From: Gammaproteobacteria bacterium
GTDB lineage: Bacteria > Pseudomonadota > Gammaproteobacteria > S012-40
Length of the DNA stretch: 32,582 bases
Direction: 5' to 3'
Assembly (NCBI GenBank): GCA_029883265.1
Contig: JAOUJM010000025.1
Span: forward strand, 1 to 32,582
Part shown: positions 1 to 9,708 of the stretch, in pieces
How the letters are laid out: each line of letters opens with the position of its first letter
Numbering within the stretch: position 1 is the stretch's first letter
The notes under the pieces: generated by a model
What the model was told of the DNA's origin: nothing
Seen by the model: only the letters and a program-made list of their open reading frames with translations
Databases searched by the model: none
Program-made: the position numbers and the translations under genes

Positions 1-24
1 GGAAAATTTAGACTTATTCAATTC

Positions 25-2790
25 TTATAGGATGGATAGTTCACGTGCCTTAGCCACTGCTTCCGTGCGTCGTTGCACTTGTAATTTATTGAATATTTTT
101 TGGTTATGACCTTTGACAGAACTTAGTGCAAGATAAAGCCGTTCACTGATTTCTCGATTGGATAGCCCCTGTTCAATTAAACGCAAAACTTGCAACTCGC
201 GTTTACTTAGAGGTTCAATTAGACCAAATGCTTGATATTCTGGGGTGTCTTTCTGCGCAGCACCTGTGTAAATTTCGGGTGAAACTTTTTCATTGCCAAT
301 GTGATTGGCAAATTTTGCTCTTAGCAACTCAACAAAGTGCAATAATCGTTCATGCGGATTGAGCTTCGCCAACAGCTTAATCACCACTGGCCCTTCATCT
401 AGATATAATTGCACGTAATTCTGTTGATGGGCAATATCGAACGATCGCACTAATGCTGCATGGGCAGCCGATTCATCGCCAGCCTGCTGGTGGATAAGCG
501 CCTGCATCAAATATAATTCCATCACACTGGCCAAACGCCCCGCCTCCATCGCAGCATCCAATATTTTCTGTGAAAATATTAATAATTGCTGTAACTGTAC
601 TTGCTGTTGGTTGTGTTGATGCGAGACCAGCAACAACCGCAAGTAAGTGATGTTGTCAAATTCACTAAGAAAATTACAAACATTATCTACACTTAAGTTT
701 TTTTCTGTAGCCCAACTATTAGCATCGTCTAAGTAGCCCTGCTGTATCCATAGTCTAGCTTTAATGGCATCCAATGGTTGAAACTCAGGCACAACATTTC
801 GATAATATAGTCGCTCTGCTTTATTCACATAATGCACAGCCAACTCAAACTCTTTTTGCGCTTGCGCCGCACGTACTTGCGCTAATGCTATACGGTACTG
901 ACAGAGTTGCAATGGCGTTTCACGATCAATATCGATAGCACGATTCAAATTATCATCAGCTAATTGTTGTTGCCCTTGCTCACGATGAATTTTGCTTAAT
1001 CCCAAATAAATATAGGCTGCACCCTGCGGGAGTGGCTCGCCGACATCCATGCTTTGTTTGGTCTGTAGATAAATGCGTTCCGCTTCATCCAACCGAGCTT
1101 GTATCATTTTTATATCGCCAAGAATAAAACAACCACCCACGCTCTCATTAACAAACCCCGCTTTGCGCATACCTGCCATGCTTTGATAAAATGTCTGATA
1201 GGCCGCATCCAAATCACCTTTGGTACAATATACCAAACCCATCAAAGCTGTTGCGGCAAAACGTTTTTGAATATCATTTGCTGCTGCCATGCTTAAAACT
1301 TGTTGCGCATGTTTAACTGCATCTACAAGCTGACCTTGTGCAAGCGCTAAAAATGAACGAGCAGAAACTAGGGTTACGGGTATATCTTGAAACTGTTGTT
1401 CATCCAAATAAACGCTCAATGCAGGTTGCTTTAACTTTACTTGAAAATCATTGGCTATTTCCAGCATCGCTTCTACTAATTGCAGGTAGTGCTCACTTTG
1501 CTCAAGCTCACCCACATCCAATAATGCCCAGGCATAATTAGTTGCTAAAACGGGCCTTTGTAGAAGAATGGCTTGCGGAATCTGTTTTGCCCAAGTCAAC
1601 CATGGAGCCGTCATGACATAACGCTCCATTCCTGGCCAAGCTAATTCTAAAAGATCAGCAGCACGATCAAAGTGTTTCGCCTTTAACGCATAACGAATTG
1701 CATCATCTTCATAGCCATTCGCATAACACCATTCACTGGCACGCTGATATAACTGATTCACCAGCGATGGATTGAGTTTTTGCAAACGAAGCCGTAATAT
1801 GTCCGCAAATAAATGATGATAACGATACCATTGCCGCTGAACATCCAAAGGAATCAAGAATAGATTGGACTGCTCGCAATGTTCCAAATATTCTTGACTC
1901 GCTTGCTGCTTATCCTGCAACACCGCATCACACAAGGCACTAGATATGCGCTCAAGCACCGACGTTCGCAACAAAAAATTCTGCACCGATTCAGTTTGTT
2001 GGTTCAATACTTCTTCAAGCAGGTAATCCAAAACAAATCGATGACTTCCCGCAAACGAGTTCACAAATGCCGAAACATTTTTTTGTTCTCGCAAAGAAAT
2101 AGCCGCTAGTTGTAAACCAACAATCCAACCTTCCGTGCGTGACTCAAGCGAAGCAACATGCTCGCTTGCTAAATTCAAATCTGTAGACACACTTAGAAAT
2201 TCAGCAGTTTCAGACTGAGTAAAGCGTAAATCGGCCACCCGAATTTCATTGAGCTGATTGCGAGCTCTTAATTTAGCCAAAGGGAAATTGGGATCTTCTC
2301 GGCTGGTAATAATAATGTGAAACCTTGGCGGTTTATACTCAAGGATCTTTATCATCATTTCATCGACGCTCCGACAATCGAGAAGATGATAATCATCAAG
2401 CACAAGAATGATTTCTTGATTTGTGGCACTAATCTCATTCAGAAGAATTGTGATTAAATTGTCTAAATCGGGCGTTTGCGAGGACTGAAGCGTAACTACT
2501 ACGTTCTCAGCCAAATTCGGTACAACCGTTTGTAATGCCTTAATGAAGTAAACCAAAAATCGATGCGTATCATTATCGTTTTCATCAAGCGAGAACCAGG
2601 CAACTGTCTTTTGATAGTGAGTGATCCATTGAATAACCAGCGTTGTTTTACCAAAACCTGCTGAAGCCGATATTAGGCTCAAACAACGTCCTACCCCCTC
2701 ATTCATGCGCTCAAGCAAACGTGTCCGCTCAACACTATGCGAACGTACTGTTGGTATAAAAAGTTTGGTGCTAAGTATAGGGCTTGACAT
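25..2790 (-). CDS. MalT-like LuxR-family ATP-dependent transcriptional regulator
   Basis: At 921 residues this has the size and layout of the large ATP-binding LuxR regulators typified by MalT. A Walker A loop (SASAGFGKTT) lies at residues 41-50 and an acidic LVLDDYH Walker B-like segment near residue 130. A long helical, TPR-like middle follows, and a LuxR/FixJ helix-turn-helix occupies about residues 862-921 (SKRELQVLRLIEQGLSNREI and onward). MalT-type proteins bind ATP and a small inducer, oligomerise and activate promoters; the inducer here is unknown. The gene stands alone, with no maltose or other catabolic genes next to it, though the DNA beyond position 1 is not visible. The ribosome site before the ATG is weak. 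The family call is firm; the regulon cannot be read from the sequence. Confidence 0.93.
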   Translation of the reverse strand: MSSPILSTKLFIPTVRSHSVERTRLLERMNEGVGRCLSLISASAGFGKTTLVIQWITHYQKTVAWFSLDENDNDTHRFLVYFIKALQTVVPNLAENVVVTLQSSQTPDLDNLITILLNEISATNQEIILVLDDYHLLDCRSVDEMMIKILEYKPPRFHIIITSREDPNFPLAKLRARNQLNEIRVADLRFTQSETAEFLSVSTDLNLASEHVASLESRTEGWIVGLQLAAISLREQKNVSAFVNSFAGSHRFVLDYLLEEVLNQQTESVQNFLLRTSVLERISSALCDAVLQDKQQASQEYLEHCEQSNLFLIPLDVQRQWYRYHHLFADILRLRLQKLNPSLVNQLYQRASEWCYANGYEDDAIRYALKAKHFDRAADLLELAWPGMERYVMTAPWLTWAKQIPQAILLQRPVLATNYAWALLDVGELEQSEHYLQLVEAMLEIANDFQVKLKQPALSVYLDEQQFQDIPVTLVSARSFLALAQGQLVDAVKHAQQVLSMAAANDIQKRFAATALMGLVYCTKGDLDAAYQTFYQSMAGMRKAGFVNESVGGCFILGDIKMIQARLDEAERIYLQTKQSMDVGEPLPQGAAYIYLGLSKIHREQGQQQLADDNLNRAIDIDRETPLQLCQYRIALAQVRAAQAQKEFELAVHYVNKAERLYYRNVVPEFQPLDAIKARLWIQQGYLDDANSWATEKNLSVDNVCNFLSEFDNITYLRLLLVSHQHNQQQVQLQQLLIFSQKILDAAMEAGRLASVMELYLMQALIHQQAGDESAAHAALVRSFDIAHQQNYVQLYLDEGPVVIKLLAKLNPHERLLHFVELLRAKFANHIGNEKVSPEIYTGAAQKDTPEYQAFGLIEPLSKRELQVLRLIEQGLSNREISERLYLALSSVKGHNQKIFNKLQVQRRTEAVAKARELSIL

Positions 2791-3003
2791 AATTTACCAC
2801 ATTAACTTCACAATGCTTCATCGATCCAGTCATTTTGTAACACTAAATACCCACGTTTCACTTGTAAACCTTTCTCTTCCATATTCCATACTGAATGGTT
2901 TTAGGCAGTGACAAACGCTTTGATTGTTCATATATAACAGCAGGAAGCTAAAAAATCGCTACTTTTTGTTTACTATCTATGTAAAAGCTATAAATGATAA
3001 TAA

Positions 3004-3037
3004 CAAAAAACCCGATACGATGAAAAATCGTACCGGG
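3004..3037 (-). terminator. Rho-independent terminator of the dihaem cytochrome gene
   Basis: On the minus strand an 11-base stem (3037-3027 with 3021-3011, one G-T type mismatch) encloses a five-base loop and is followed by TTTTTTGTT. It starts about 40 bases past the stop at 3079 and is oriented to end that transcript. Confidence 0.85.
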
Positions 3038-3078
3038 CTCTTTATTATTGAGAATGACTGGGTTTGCTAAAATACAAA

Positions 3079-4056
3079 CTAGAACATTTGCACCACCATC
3101 ATGGCTGCTGCTGCCTGTTCAGGCCCTCCAAAATGCAAACCGTCAGTGAGTATCAACTCATACAATCCGGGCATAACACTGACATCCACGGTAAATCCTG
3201 GAAATGCTGCGAGGGAACGTGGAGAGCCAAAATTTGTCCGATGTAAAAATTGAAAAGGATCATTCCAAGCACTAGCTCTCAAATCAATCCCGGCAACCCC
3301 TAAGCCATCGACACCATGACAGCTCACGCAATTAAAACCTGAACCATCAACCCGGACAATAGGAGACACGCCCGCTGCATCAATTAGACTGTTGTAAACC
3401 GCATTTCCCTCGGCCATATCACCTAGGCTTCCACTACTCGGTGCGCGAATATACATATGGGTATCATAGATTTCGTTAACTACAAAATCAGCAACGTCGA
3501 CCATGGCTTGCGGTGTTAAAAGGGCGGAATAATTATGCACGTTCTGCACGGCAGCGCCATCCCACATGTCAAAGCCATTAAATAATAAACCAATAACGAA
3601 TTCCTCGTCCCTCCCACGTACATCCTGTAGTTCCAATAAATTATTGGTCGCACCGTTATTAAAGGAAAACACGCCACCTTCATAATCAAAACCATGACAT
3701 TGACTGCAACGCCAGCTATCCGTATCCGTAATACCGGCAGGTCCAGAGGTGGCAATTGCAACAATAGGATTCGGCCCAGCAACTGCCTGATCCAGTTCTA
3801 TAGTAAAATCATCATAAATCCGTGCACCACGGACATGACTTGGTTCAAGTCCATCATGCCCTTGCTTGATAGTGATTGGGGCCGCATTAGATGACACTCG
3901 CTCACCATTATTTCGAATAATATATCCGTTTACTTCGGCAGAAGTTTCAGTCGTTGGTCCTGCAATTGTTGTTGGTGGTATATGTTCAGAACAAGCAAAA
4001 ATAAGTAGCAAACTTACGGTTATTACCGCAAATTGCAATTGACGAACGCAATACAT
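3079..4056 (-). CDS. Dihaem c-type cytochrome lipoprotein
   Basis: The 325-residue product starts with a hydrophobic signal ending in a lipobox-like LIFAC, so Cys22 is the probable lipidated residue and the protein is probably anchored in an envelope membrane. Two haem c attachment motifs are visible: CSQCH at 117-121 and CVSCH at 243-247, each followed by G and acidic residues as in class I cytochrome c domains. The haem domains are about 125 residues apart, consistent with two fused domains; residues 25-110 match no domain I recognise. The likely role is periplasmic electron transfer. No oxidase, dehydrogenase or haem-lyase gene is adjacent, so the redox partner is unknown. It has its own terminator and probably its own promoter in the 166-base upstream gap. 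Confidence 0.85.
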   Translation of the reverse strand: MYCVRQLQFAVITVSLLLIFACSEHIPPTTIAGPTTETSAEVNGYIIRNNGERVSSNAAPITIKQGHDGLEPSHVRGARIYDDFTIELDQAVAGPNPIVAIATSGPAGITDTDSWRCSQCHGFDYEGGVFSFNNGATNNLLELQDVRGRDEEFVIGLLFNGFDMWDGAAVQNVHNYSALLTPQAMVDVADFVVNEIYDTHMYIRAPSSGSLGDMAEGNAVYNSLIDAAGVSPIVRVDGSGFNCVSCHGVDGLGVAGIDLRASAWNDPFQFLHRTNFGSPRSLAAFPGFTVDVSVMPGLYELILTDGLHFGGPEQAAAAMMVVQMF

Positions 4057-4079
4057 GAGAGGTCCCCTTCCCTTGAATC

Positions 4080-4104
4080 AAATTATTATCTTCCGTAATA
4101 ATTT
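4080..4104. repeat. AT-rich inverted repeat upstream of the dihaem cytochrome
   Basis: AAATTATTA (4080-4088) and TAATAATTT (4096-4104) form a perfect nine-base inverted repeat with a seven-base spacer, 24 bases before the ATG at 4056. It could be an operator or a weak hairpin. Being all A and T, it could also be chance. Confidence 0.35.
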
Positions 4105-4222
4105 TGTTGATTTTCCCCACGTTCATAAAGATATGAACAGTCATTTTTTTATGTGTATTACTAAAGTATAGAGATTCGATTGGCTTTTTCCAAGCTCCAG
4201 GGATGAATTTCCTTGTTTAAAT

Positions 4223-5179
4223 TTAAGTTAGTTGCTTAAGTCCCGTTTCTTGGTCAATAACAGGTCTATAGGCTAGTTCTCGCTTAGCTCTGTCAATTTT
4301 ATAACGCCGTGGCATGGCGACAAATGCTACGTCAAAGCGGGTAATCGGCGGTGTCGATTTCAAGCCAAATAGACGCCACAATGTTTCACAACCAATTGCT
4401 GATAGTAGCGCCAAAATCCGAGGAATATTTTTATTTGGGTTACTTATTTGTTTGGCTTGAAACAATTTGCTTAAAAAGGTTTGCACTGTCTGAGGTGCAT
4501 CATCGGTAATAAAATAAACGCCTTTATCTTGACCGGATTCACAGGCTAAAACACAGGCATGAGCCACATTGTCTACGTGAACCATTTCAAACATACTGCG
4601 GCCATGGTCCACCCACATAAATTGCTTTGACGCTATTTTCGCCTTCATGGTTTCCAATGCCGCCACACCCACCCCCCAAATAAATGTGGGGCGCAAAATA
4701 ATAACTTGAGTTGCACTATCTTGTTTAAGCAGCAATTGTTCAGCTTGTTTTTTCGCTAGACCATAATAAGAATTCGGCTGTTTCGGATAGGGTTCCGATT
4801 CGTCAATATCCAGCAGTGGCTTTCGGTCTTGTAGTACCGACTCAGAGCTAATGAAAACAAACCGTTTGACGGTAGCCTGTTCAGCCGCTTGAAACAAACC
4901 TTGCGTCGCTTGAACAATGCCTTGTTCATAGAGTCGCCACGGCCCCCAAAATATTAGCGGCGCAGCACAGTGAATAACTACATCGATAGATTCAAGTGTG
5001 GATTTCCAGGAGTTAAGATTTTCCAAATCACCAAGCACCACCCGAATATTATCGTTCTCATATGCAGACGCTTTATTTGCATCACGCAGAAGAATAGTGG
5101 CATGCCAGCTTTTTTGTAAAACCTGTTTTAAAACCCTGGCGCCCAAAAAGCCGCTTGCGCCTGTAATAAAAACCCGCAT
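4223..5179 (-). CDS. NAD(P)-dependent epimerase/dehydratase (extended SDR)
   Basis: The 318-residue protein has the N-terminal Rossmann motif GASGFLG at residues 7-13, an acidic GDL at 50-52, the SSES active-site strand near 111-114 and the catalytic YxxxK as Y139 and K143. These define an extended short-chain dehydrogenase/reductase, closest in feel to 3-beta-hydroxysteroid dehydrogenase/isomerase-like or nucleoside-sugar epimerase members. The substrate cannot be assigned. It is the last gene of the ten-gene run: its ATG shares one base with the stop of the upstream exported-protein gene (TAATG), implying translational coupling. With a phospholipase D-type enzyme two genes upstream, a lipid or glycan substrate is an inference only. 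Confidence 0.88.
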   Translation of the reverse strand: MRVFITGASGFLGARVLKQVLQKSWHATILLRDANKASAYENDNIRVVLGDLENLNSWKSTLESIDVVIHCAAPLIFWGPWRLYEQGIVQATQGLFQAAEQATVKRFVFISSESVLQDRKPLLDIDESEPYPKQPNSYYGLAKKQAEQLLLKQDSATQVIILRPTFIWGVGVAALETMKAKIASKQFMWVDHGRSMFEMVHVDNVAHACVLACESGQDKGVYFITDDAPQTVQTFLSKLFQAKQISNPNKNIPRILALLSAIGCETLWRLFGLKSTPPITRFDVAFVAMPRRYKIDRAKRELAYRPVIDQETGLKQLT

Positions 5180-6297
5180 TAGATACCGACCGCGCCGCCT
5201 AGGCCTTCAATGATTTTTTCAAAGTCGGCATTCCAATCCAAATAAAACCTAACCACGTCTTGATCATCTTTTGGATCAGTGCCGGGAATGGCCATATTAA
5301 CGATTCCACCAAAGAAAATTCGTGAACCATTGGCAAACTTATACATGGGTAATTGCAAACGTAACTCCATGCGTTTTGAGGCCAAACCTTCGCTTTGGCC
5401 TAATAGTGCATCAAAATAAGTCTCGGGGTTGATTGCATTACGAAAGCCTAAATACACTCGCGCACGGGATCGTGTTTCATCATCCCGTTTACGTATACCT
5501 AGAGAAAGTATCGGCCCGATTAAATCGCTTAGTGTCGCATCCAGACGAATCAAAGAATGAAACAAGGGCACAAAAGTCTCTACATCAGCTTCTAGCGTAT
5601 TTGTTAATACTGTTTCAGCCTCAGAGCCGGTTTGCTCACCGGAACTGGTGAGCTGCAAGGTGGCACGCATATGCATGCCATAGTAATGAATACCTTCACG
5701 CATAATTGGGGTCGGCCCAAATCGCCGATAGGCCATTAAACCAATGCGAGGAAATCCGCGCTGGAAAATCTCGGAAAAGGTGATGTACTCAAATCCTAGA
5801 TTAAAGGCATGATACTGACGATGATAATTATTTTCCGGGTAATCAAAATCGAGATAAAGCGGCTCTAACAATTTATTATGCCCTGTAAATTCGATCAGAT
5901 TTGTAATTTGATCGACATGGTCTTTTCCTTCGATTATGCGTTGCTCAACATAATGTCTTTCTTCATCGCGCAACTGACCATTATTCGCCAACGCCATATA
6001 TTGCTTTAAGGCTTCTAGCAAATAACGCCCCTTAATACGCATAGCTGTTTCCAATTCCATACGATTATTTTGACAAAGTTGATTGGGGTAACACGCAAGA
6101 ATTTGATTAAGATTCTGCAAGTGAGCATGGCTGGCACAAGGGCAAGCCGGGGGTTTAGGTGTGTCGATATCAGTTTCAGCATATGCAGTTTTTGCACTAA
6201 AAAAACTGAATACAAACAAAATCCCTATGAGTGTGTATACTTGCTTAAATTTAGAAAAATTTAAAATGGAACAACAAAACCGTTGCATATAACTCAC
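5179..6297 (-). CDS. Exported protein of unknown family, Cys-rich N-terminus, possibly outer membrane
   Basis: The 372-residue product has a signal peptide with a hydrophobic core around residues 21-34 and a probable cleavage after AYA at 40. All cysteines of the mature chain sit in its first 35 residues (C52, C54, C69, C75); the rest is free of cysteine. Residues 80-140 look helical, and about 160-370 alternates polar and aromatic residues in short strand-like stretches, as in small beta-barrels or beta-sandwich envelope proteins. I do not recognise the family. The annotated start is a GTG overlapping the upstream phospholipase D stop by four bases (GTGA); an ATG three codons in (6288) is an alternative. 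Overlaps on both sides tie its expression to PLD and the epimerase. Confidence 0.75.
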   Translation of the reverse strand: MSYMQRFCCSILNFSKFKQVYTLIGILFVFSFFSAKTAYAETDIDTPKPPACPCASHAHLQNLNQILACYPNQLCQNNRMELETAMRIKGRYLLEALKQYMALANNGQLRDEERHYVEQRIIEGKDHVDQITNLIEFTGHNKLLEPLYLDFDYPENNYHRQYHAFNLGFEYITFSEIFQRGFPRIGLMAYRRFGPTPIMREGIHYYGMHMRATLQLTSSGEQTGSEAETVLTNTLEADVETFVPLFHSLIRLDATLSDLIGPILSLGIRKRDDETRSRARVYLGFRNAINPETYFDALLGQSEGLASKRMELRLQLPMYKFANGSRIFFGGIVNMAIPGTDPKDDQDVVRFYLDWNADFEKIIEGLGGAVGI

Positions 6298-7424
6298 CTA
6301 CGTGTAACCCGATCCAATAGTATATCAACTTTCCCCCAAAACCACTCCAAGATTTTAGACAACCAGGGACGCTGATGCCAGCTTGAATATTGAAAACGTT
6401 GACTATCCGAAAAACCGAGCTCAAACCAGTCCGTCACTACTTTGGCAAACTGAGGATCATCGATTTCAATATTGGCTTCCAAATTCCAACGAAAATTCCA
6501 GCGGTCAATATTACTCGAACCAATGCTAGCCCAATTATCACAAAGCAAAACCTTTGCATGCAAAAAACGTGGCTGATACTCATAAATATTCACACCGGCC
6601 TTTAGTAAGCTTGCGTAAAACCGACGACCGGCATGGCGCACCGCAGGATGATCTGTGAAGCGACCCGGTAATAATAAATTCACATGAACACCACGTCGAG
6701 CTGCACTTTTCAAGGCACGTCGGATTTTATGGGATGGAACAAAATACGCGGTTGATAAAAACACACTACGTTCGACCGAACGCAAACGTTTAAGCAAGGA
6801 AGTTTTAATTTCTTGTGTGCCTTTACCTTGAGTCTGGGTCAAGCGCCCGGTCACGCCATGCACATATTGGTGAACATTAAAGGGCTGGATTTTTAGAATA
6901 TCGCCTTGGGCTTGCCTCCAAGTATGCAAAAACATATCGACGCAATCAGTTAAGCAAGGCCCTTTTAACTGCACCATGAGATCATGCCAAGGCTTGTGGT
7001 TTTTTGCATATTGCGCATAGAAGTCGTCTGTTAAACCACTTCCACCAATGAAACCGACTTTGGCATCAACGACTAGTAATTTACGGTGATCACGAAAAAA
7101 TGCACGCCGAAGTCGGCCATAACGCATGGGATTGTAATAATAAGTTGATATGTTTTGTCGATTGAGCAACTCACGATCACTCATTTTTAATCCACGGCAA
7201 CCGAAGTCGTCCAGGAGTATATAAACGCTAACGCCGTTGTTGGCAGCTTGAATACAGGCATGAATGAAAGCTGAACTAATATGCCCCGATTCAACCAAAT
7301 ACATTTCCAACAGGACAACATGTTTAGCCTGCTCGATCGATTGAATCATGACTGGAAAATAACGACTGCCATCCACTAGCAAATCAAAAACATTTCCATC
7401 ACGCCAAGGATAACGATAATCCAT
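6294..7424 (-). CDS. Phospholipase D-family protein, cardiolipin synthase-like
   Basis: Two HKD catalytic motifs are complete: HRKLLVVD at 113-120, followed by GFIGGSG, and HAKVLLCD at 289-296, followed by SIGSSNID. This is the bacterial cardiolipin synthase/phosphatidyltransferase pattern, and 376 residues fits the shorter ClsB-type proteins that lack the N-terminal membrane segments of ClsA. The expected reaction is phosphatidyl transfer at the inner membrane, giving cardiolipin or a related lipid. It starts 14 bases after the ubiB stop and ends overlapping the next gene, so it appears co-transcribed with ubiquinone genes. The enzyme class is certain; the exact acceptor is not. Confidence 0.9.
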   Translation of the reverse strand: MDYRYPWRDGNVFDLLVDGSRYFPVMIQSIEQAKHVVLLEMYLVESGHISSAFIHACIQAANNGVSVYILLDDFGCRGLKMSDRELLNRQNISTYYYNPMRYGRLRRAFFRDHRKLLVVDAKVGFIGGSGLTDDFYAQYAKNHKPWHDLMVQLKGPCLTDCVDMFLHTWRQAQGDILKIQPFNVHQYVHGVTGRLTQTQGKGTQEIKTSLLKRLRSVERSVFLSTAYFVPSHKIRRALKSAARRGVHVNLLLPGRFTDHPAVRHAGRRFYASLLKAGVNIYEYQPRFLHAKVLLCDNWASIGSSNIDRWNFRWNLEANIEIDDPQFAKVVTDWFELGFSDSQRFQYSSWHQRPWLSKILEWFWGKVDILLDRVTRR

Positions 7425-7438
7425 GCGTTGATTCCCAT

Positions 7439-9094
7439 TTAAAGTCGTCTAATTAAACGTACTAGCAGACTCAGAACAACAAGAGTACCGGCTGCAAAAA
7501 ACCAACTCCATAAAGACAAACTGGCAACAACTGGGACTGCGTTATTTGCTAGCAGTAAACTCAATACAAAAGCGATCAAACTGGCGATAAAAAAAGAAGA
7601 ATAGACAATGCTAGTAATCAAGGTTTTGCTGTGACCTGTTTGCGTTTCTGCTTGGAGGTTGGATCTGGCATCAGATCTTTGATTTAGCGCTGACAACGCG
7701 TTATATACTAGATCTGGCACTTGTGGCAACTGCTCCAACCATCCGGGAAATTGTTGACGTAACGATTTTAAAACCGCTTTTGGCCCCGCACGATCCAACA
7801 TCCAGTTTTCAAGAAAAGGCTTAGCCGTCTGCCATAAATCCAGCTCCGGATTTAACTCACGACCCAAACCTTCAATATTCAGCAATGTTTTTTGCAATAA
7901 TACTAATTGCGGCTGAATTTCCATATCAAAGCGTCGCGCCGTTTGAAACAAACGTAACAACACTTGTCCAAACGAAATATCTTTTAAGGGTTTTTCAAAA
8001 ATAGGCTCGCACACCGTGCGAATCGCAGATTCGAATTCTTCGATACGGGTTCCTGTGGGCACCCAACCTGACAACACATGCAATTCTGCTACGCGACGAT
8101 AATCACGATTAAAAAAAGCAAGAAAATTTTCTGCAAGATACCGCTGATCTTCTGTCGTCAGACTACCAACGATACCAAAATCAACGGCGATATACTGACC
8201 ATCATTAGCAACGAAAATATTCCCCGGATGCATATCCGCATGAAAAAAATTATGTTTAAACACTTGGGTGAAAAATATTTCCACGCCTCGTTCAGACAAG
8301 GATTTCAAGTCAATACCGGCTTGCTTTAGAGCATTCACATCACCAATGGGTATTCCAGATATGCGCTCCATCACCATCACTGAGTGACGCGTGTAGGACC
8401 AATAGATATCTGGAATATATAGATCTTTGGAGTTCTTAAAATTACGCCGCAATTGAGACGCCGACGCGGCTTCTCGCTGCAAGTCTAATTCATCGATAAT
8501 GGTTTTTTCATAGTCGGCGACTACTTCCTTGGCGCGTAAGCGACGCGCTTCCGACCAATAACGTTCCGCCAAGTCCGCTAATGTATGCAACAAAGAAATA
8601 TCGCGTTTAATAATTTTTTCAATGCCAGGACGCACCACCTTAACCACGACGCGCTCACCGCTATTCAGTGTTGCCGCATGCACTTGCGCAATAGACGCAG
8701 ATGCCAACGGTTTATCCTCAAACTCAGCGAATAAATTTTCAATAGAGTCACCGAGTGCTTGCGAGATTCTTTGACGAGCATCGTGAATCGAAAAGGGTGG
8801 CACCTGATCCTGCAATTTTGCCAGTTCCTGGGCGATATCAACTGGCAATAAGTCAGGACGAGTCGATAACATTTGCCCAAACTTAATGAATATTGGCCCC
8901 AAATCTTCTAAACATAATCGAATCCGCTCAGCCTGGGGTTGCTGGTGACGCCGAAACCAACGCCAAGGAAAAATCAACTGTACCATTCGCACAGGACGAA
9001 ACAAGTGGGTTGCTAGAATAATCTCGTCTAGGCCATGACGCACTAATACACGATTAATATGCAGCACTCGAAACAACTGCGCAGGTTTAATCAC
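7439..9094 (-). CDS. ubiB: Ubiquinone biosynthesis atypical kinase/ATPase UbiB
   Basis: UbiB is a membrane-bound ADCK/ABC1-type protein with ATPase activity that supports coenzyme Q synthesis. The 551 residues match the E. coli length (about 546). Diagnostic elements are the KxGQ motif as KFGQ at 71-74, the alanine-rich nucleotide loop ASASIAQVH at 131-139, the catalytic loop HADMHPGN at 285-292 and the metal-binding DFG at 305-307. Two hydrophobic C-terminal segments occupy about residues 495-548. The start is a GTG sharing one base with the ubiJ stop (TAGTG), consistent with coupling in the ubiE-J-B order of gammaproteobacteria. Confidence 0.97.
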   Translation of the reverse strand: MIKPAQLFRVLHINRVLVRHGLDEIILATHLFRPVRMVQLIFPWRWFRRHQQPQAERIRLCLEDLGPIFIKFGQMLSTRPDLLPVDIAQELAKLQDQVPPFSIHDARQRISQALGDSIENLFAEFEDKPLASASIAQVHAATLNSGERVVVKVVRPGIEKIIKRDISLLHTLADLAERYWSEARRLRAKEVVADYEKTIIDELDLQREAASASQLRRNFKNSKDLYIPDIYWSYTRHSVMVMERISGIPIGDVNALKQAGIDLKSLSERGVEIFFTQVFKHNFFHADMHPGNIFVANDGQYIAVDFGIVGSLTTEDQRYLAENFLAFFNRDYRRVAELHVLSGWVPTGTRIEEFESAIRTVCEPIFEKPLKDISFGQVLLRLFQTARRFDMEIQPQLVLLQKTLLNIEGLGRELNPELDLWQTAKPFLENWMLDRAGPKAVLKSLRQQFPGWLEQLPQVPDLVYNALSALNQRSDARSNLQAETQTGHSKTLITSIVYSSFFIASLIAFVLSLLLANNAVPVVASLSLWSWFFAAGTLVVLSLLVRLIRRL

Positions 9095-9708
9095 TAACTC
9101 GATTCTCCTGCTTGCCTTAATTTTTGCACTCGCTGACTCAAACGATCAACCTGTCCTCGCAAATCGTCGACTTGATACAAAAAACTTTCAACTTCATATT
9201 TTGATGGTACATAATTTTTTTCATGTTGCACAAACTCAGCACTATCCATAGCTAAATGCGCTCCTGCTTTTTTTATCCATGAAAAAAAATCTCGCCCCAT
9301 CGTCGCCAGTTGATGCGCAGCAACATCACCAAGCATATGAGACAAACCTTCTTCCCAATCAATATCTAATTGGTTCAACAGATGTTGTACTTGGCGACCC
9401 AATTCCATATCACCTTCAATAACAATATCACCACTAAAAAATGCTTGTTTCTTTTTAGTCAACACATGGTGGCCAAGCGTGAATAATTTACCGCGTATTG
9501 TTGCATCAGCGACGTGTTCAATTTCATTAAGTAGTTGTATGCCGTCAAAATTCATTGCGATGAAAATTTGCAAATCAATACCCTGAATATCCAGGCATAC
9601 CACGTTTCCGCTCAAGCGCTGAATACGCGCCATGGAATCCGGATCGAGTGCAAGCGCACGGTTCAATGCAATTTCAAGCGTGGATAACAAAGCGTGAGGA
9701 ATTCTCAT
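9094..9708 (-). CDS. ubiJ: Ubiquinone biosynthesis accessory factor UbiJ (SCP2 domain)
   Basis: This 204-residue protein has an N-terminal SCP2-like lipid-binding fold (about residues 10-115, with [16 protein letters not shown] near 90-105) and a C-terminal coiled coil with heptad-like spacing over about 170-200. That is the layout of UbiJ, a lipid-binding scaffold of the soluble Ubi metabolon. Its position directly before ubiB supports the call. It overlaps the RDD-gene stop by four bases (ATGA) and its stop overlaps the ubiB start. In many gammaproteobacteria it follows ubiE directly; here one gene intervenes. Confidence 0.93.
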   Translation of the reverse strand: MRIPHALLSTLEIALNRALALDPDSMARIQRLSGNVVCLDIQGIDLQIFIAMNFDGIQLLNEIEHVADATIRGKLFTLGHHVLTKKKQAFFSGDIVIEGDMELGRQVQHLLNQLDIDWEEGLSHMLGDVAAHQLATMGRDFFSWIKKAGAHLAMDSAEFVQHEKNYVPSKYEVESFLYQVDDLRGQVDRLSQRVQKLRQAGESS

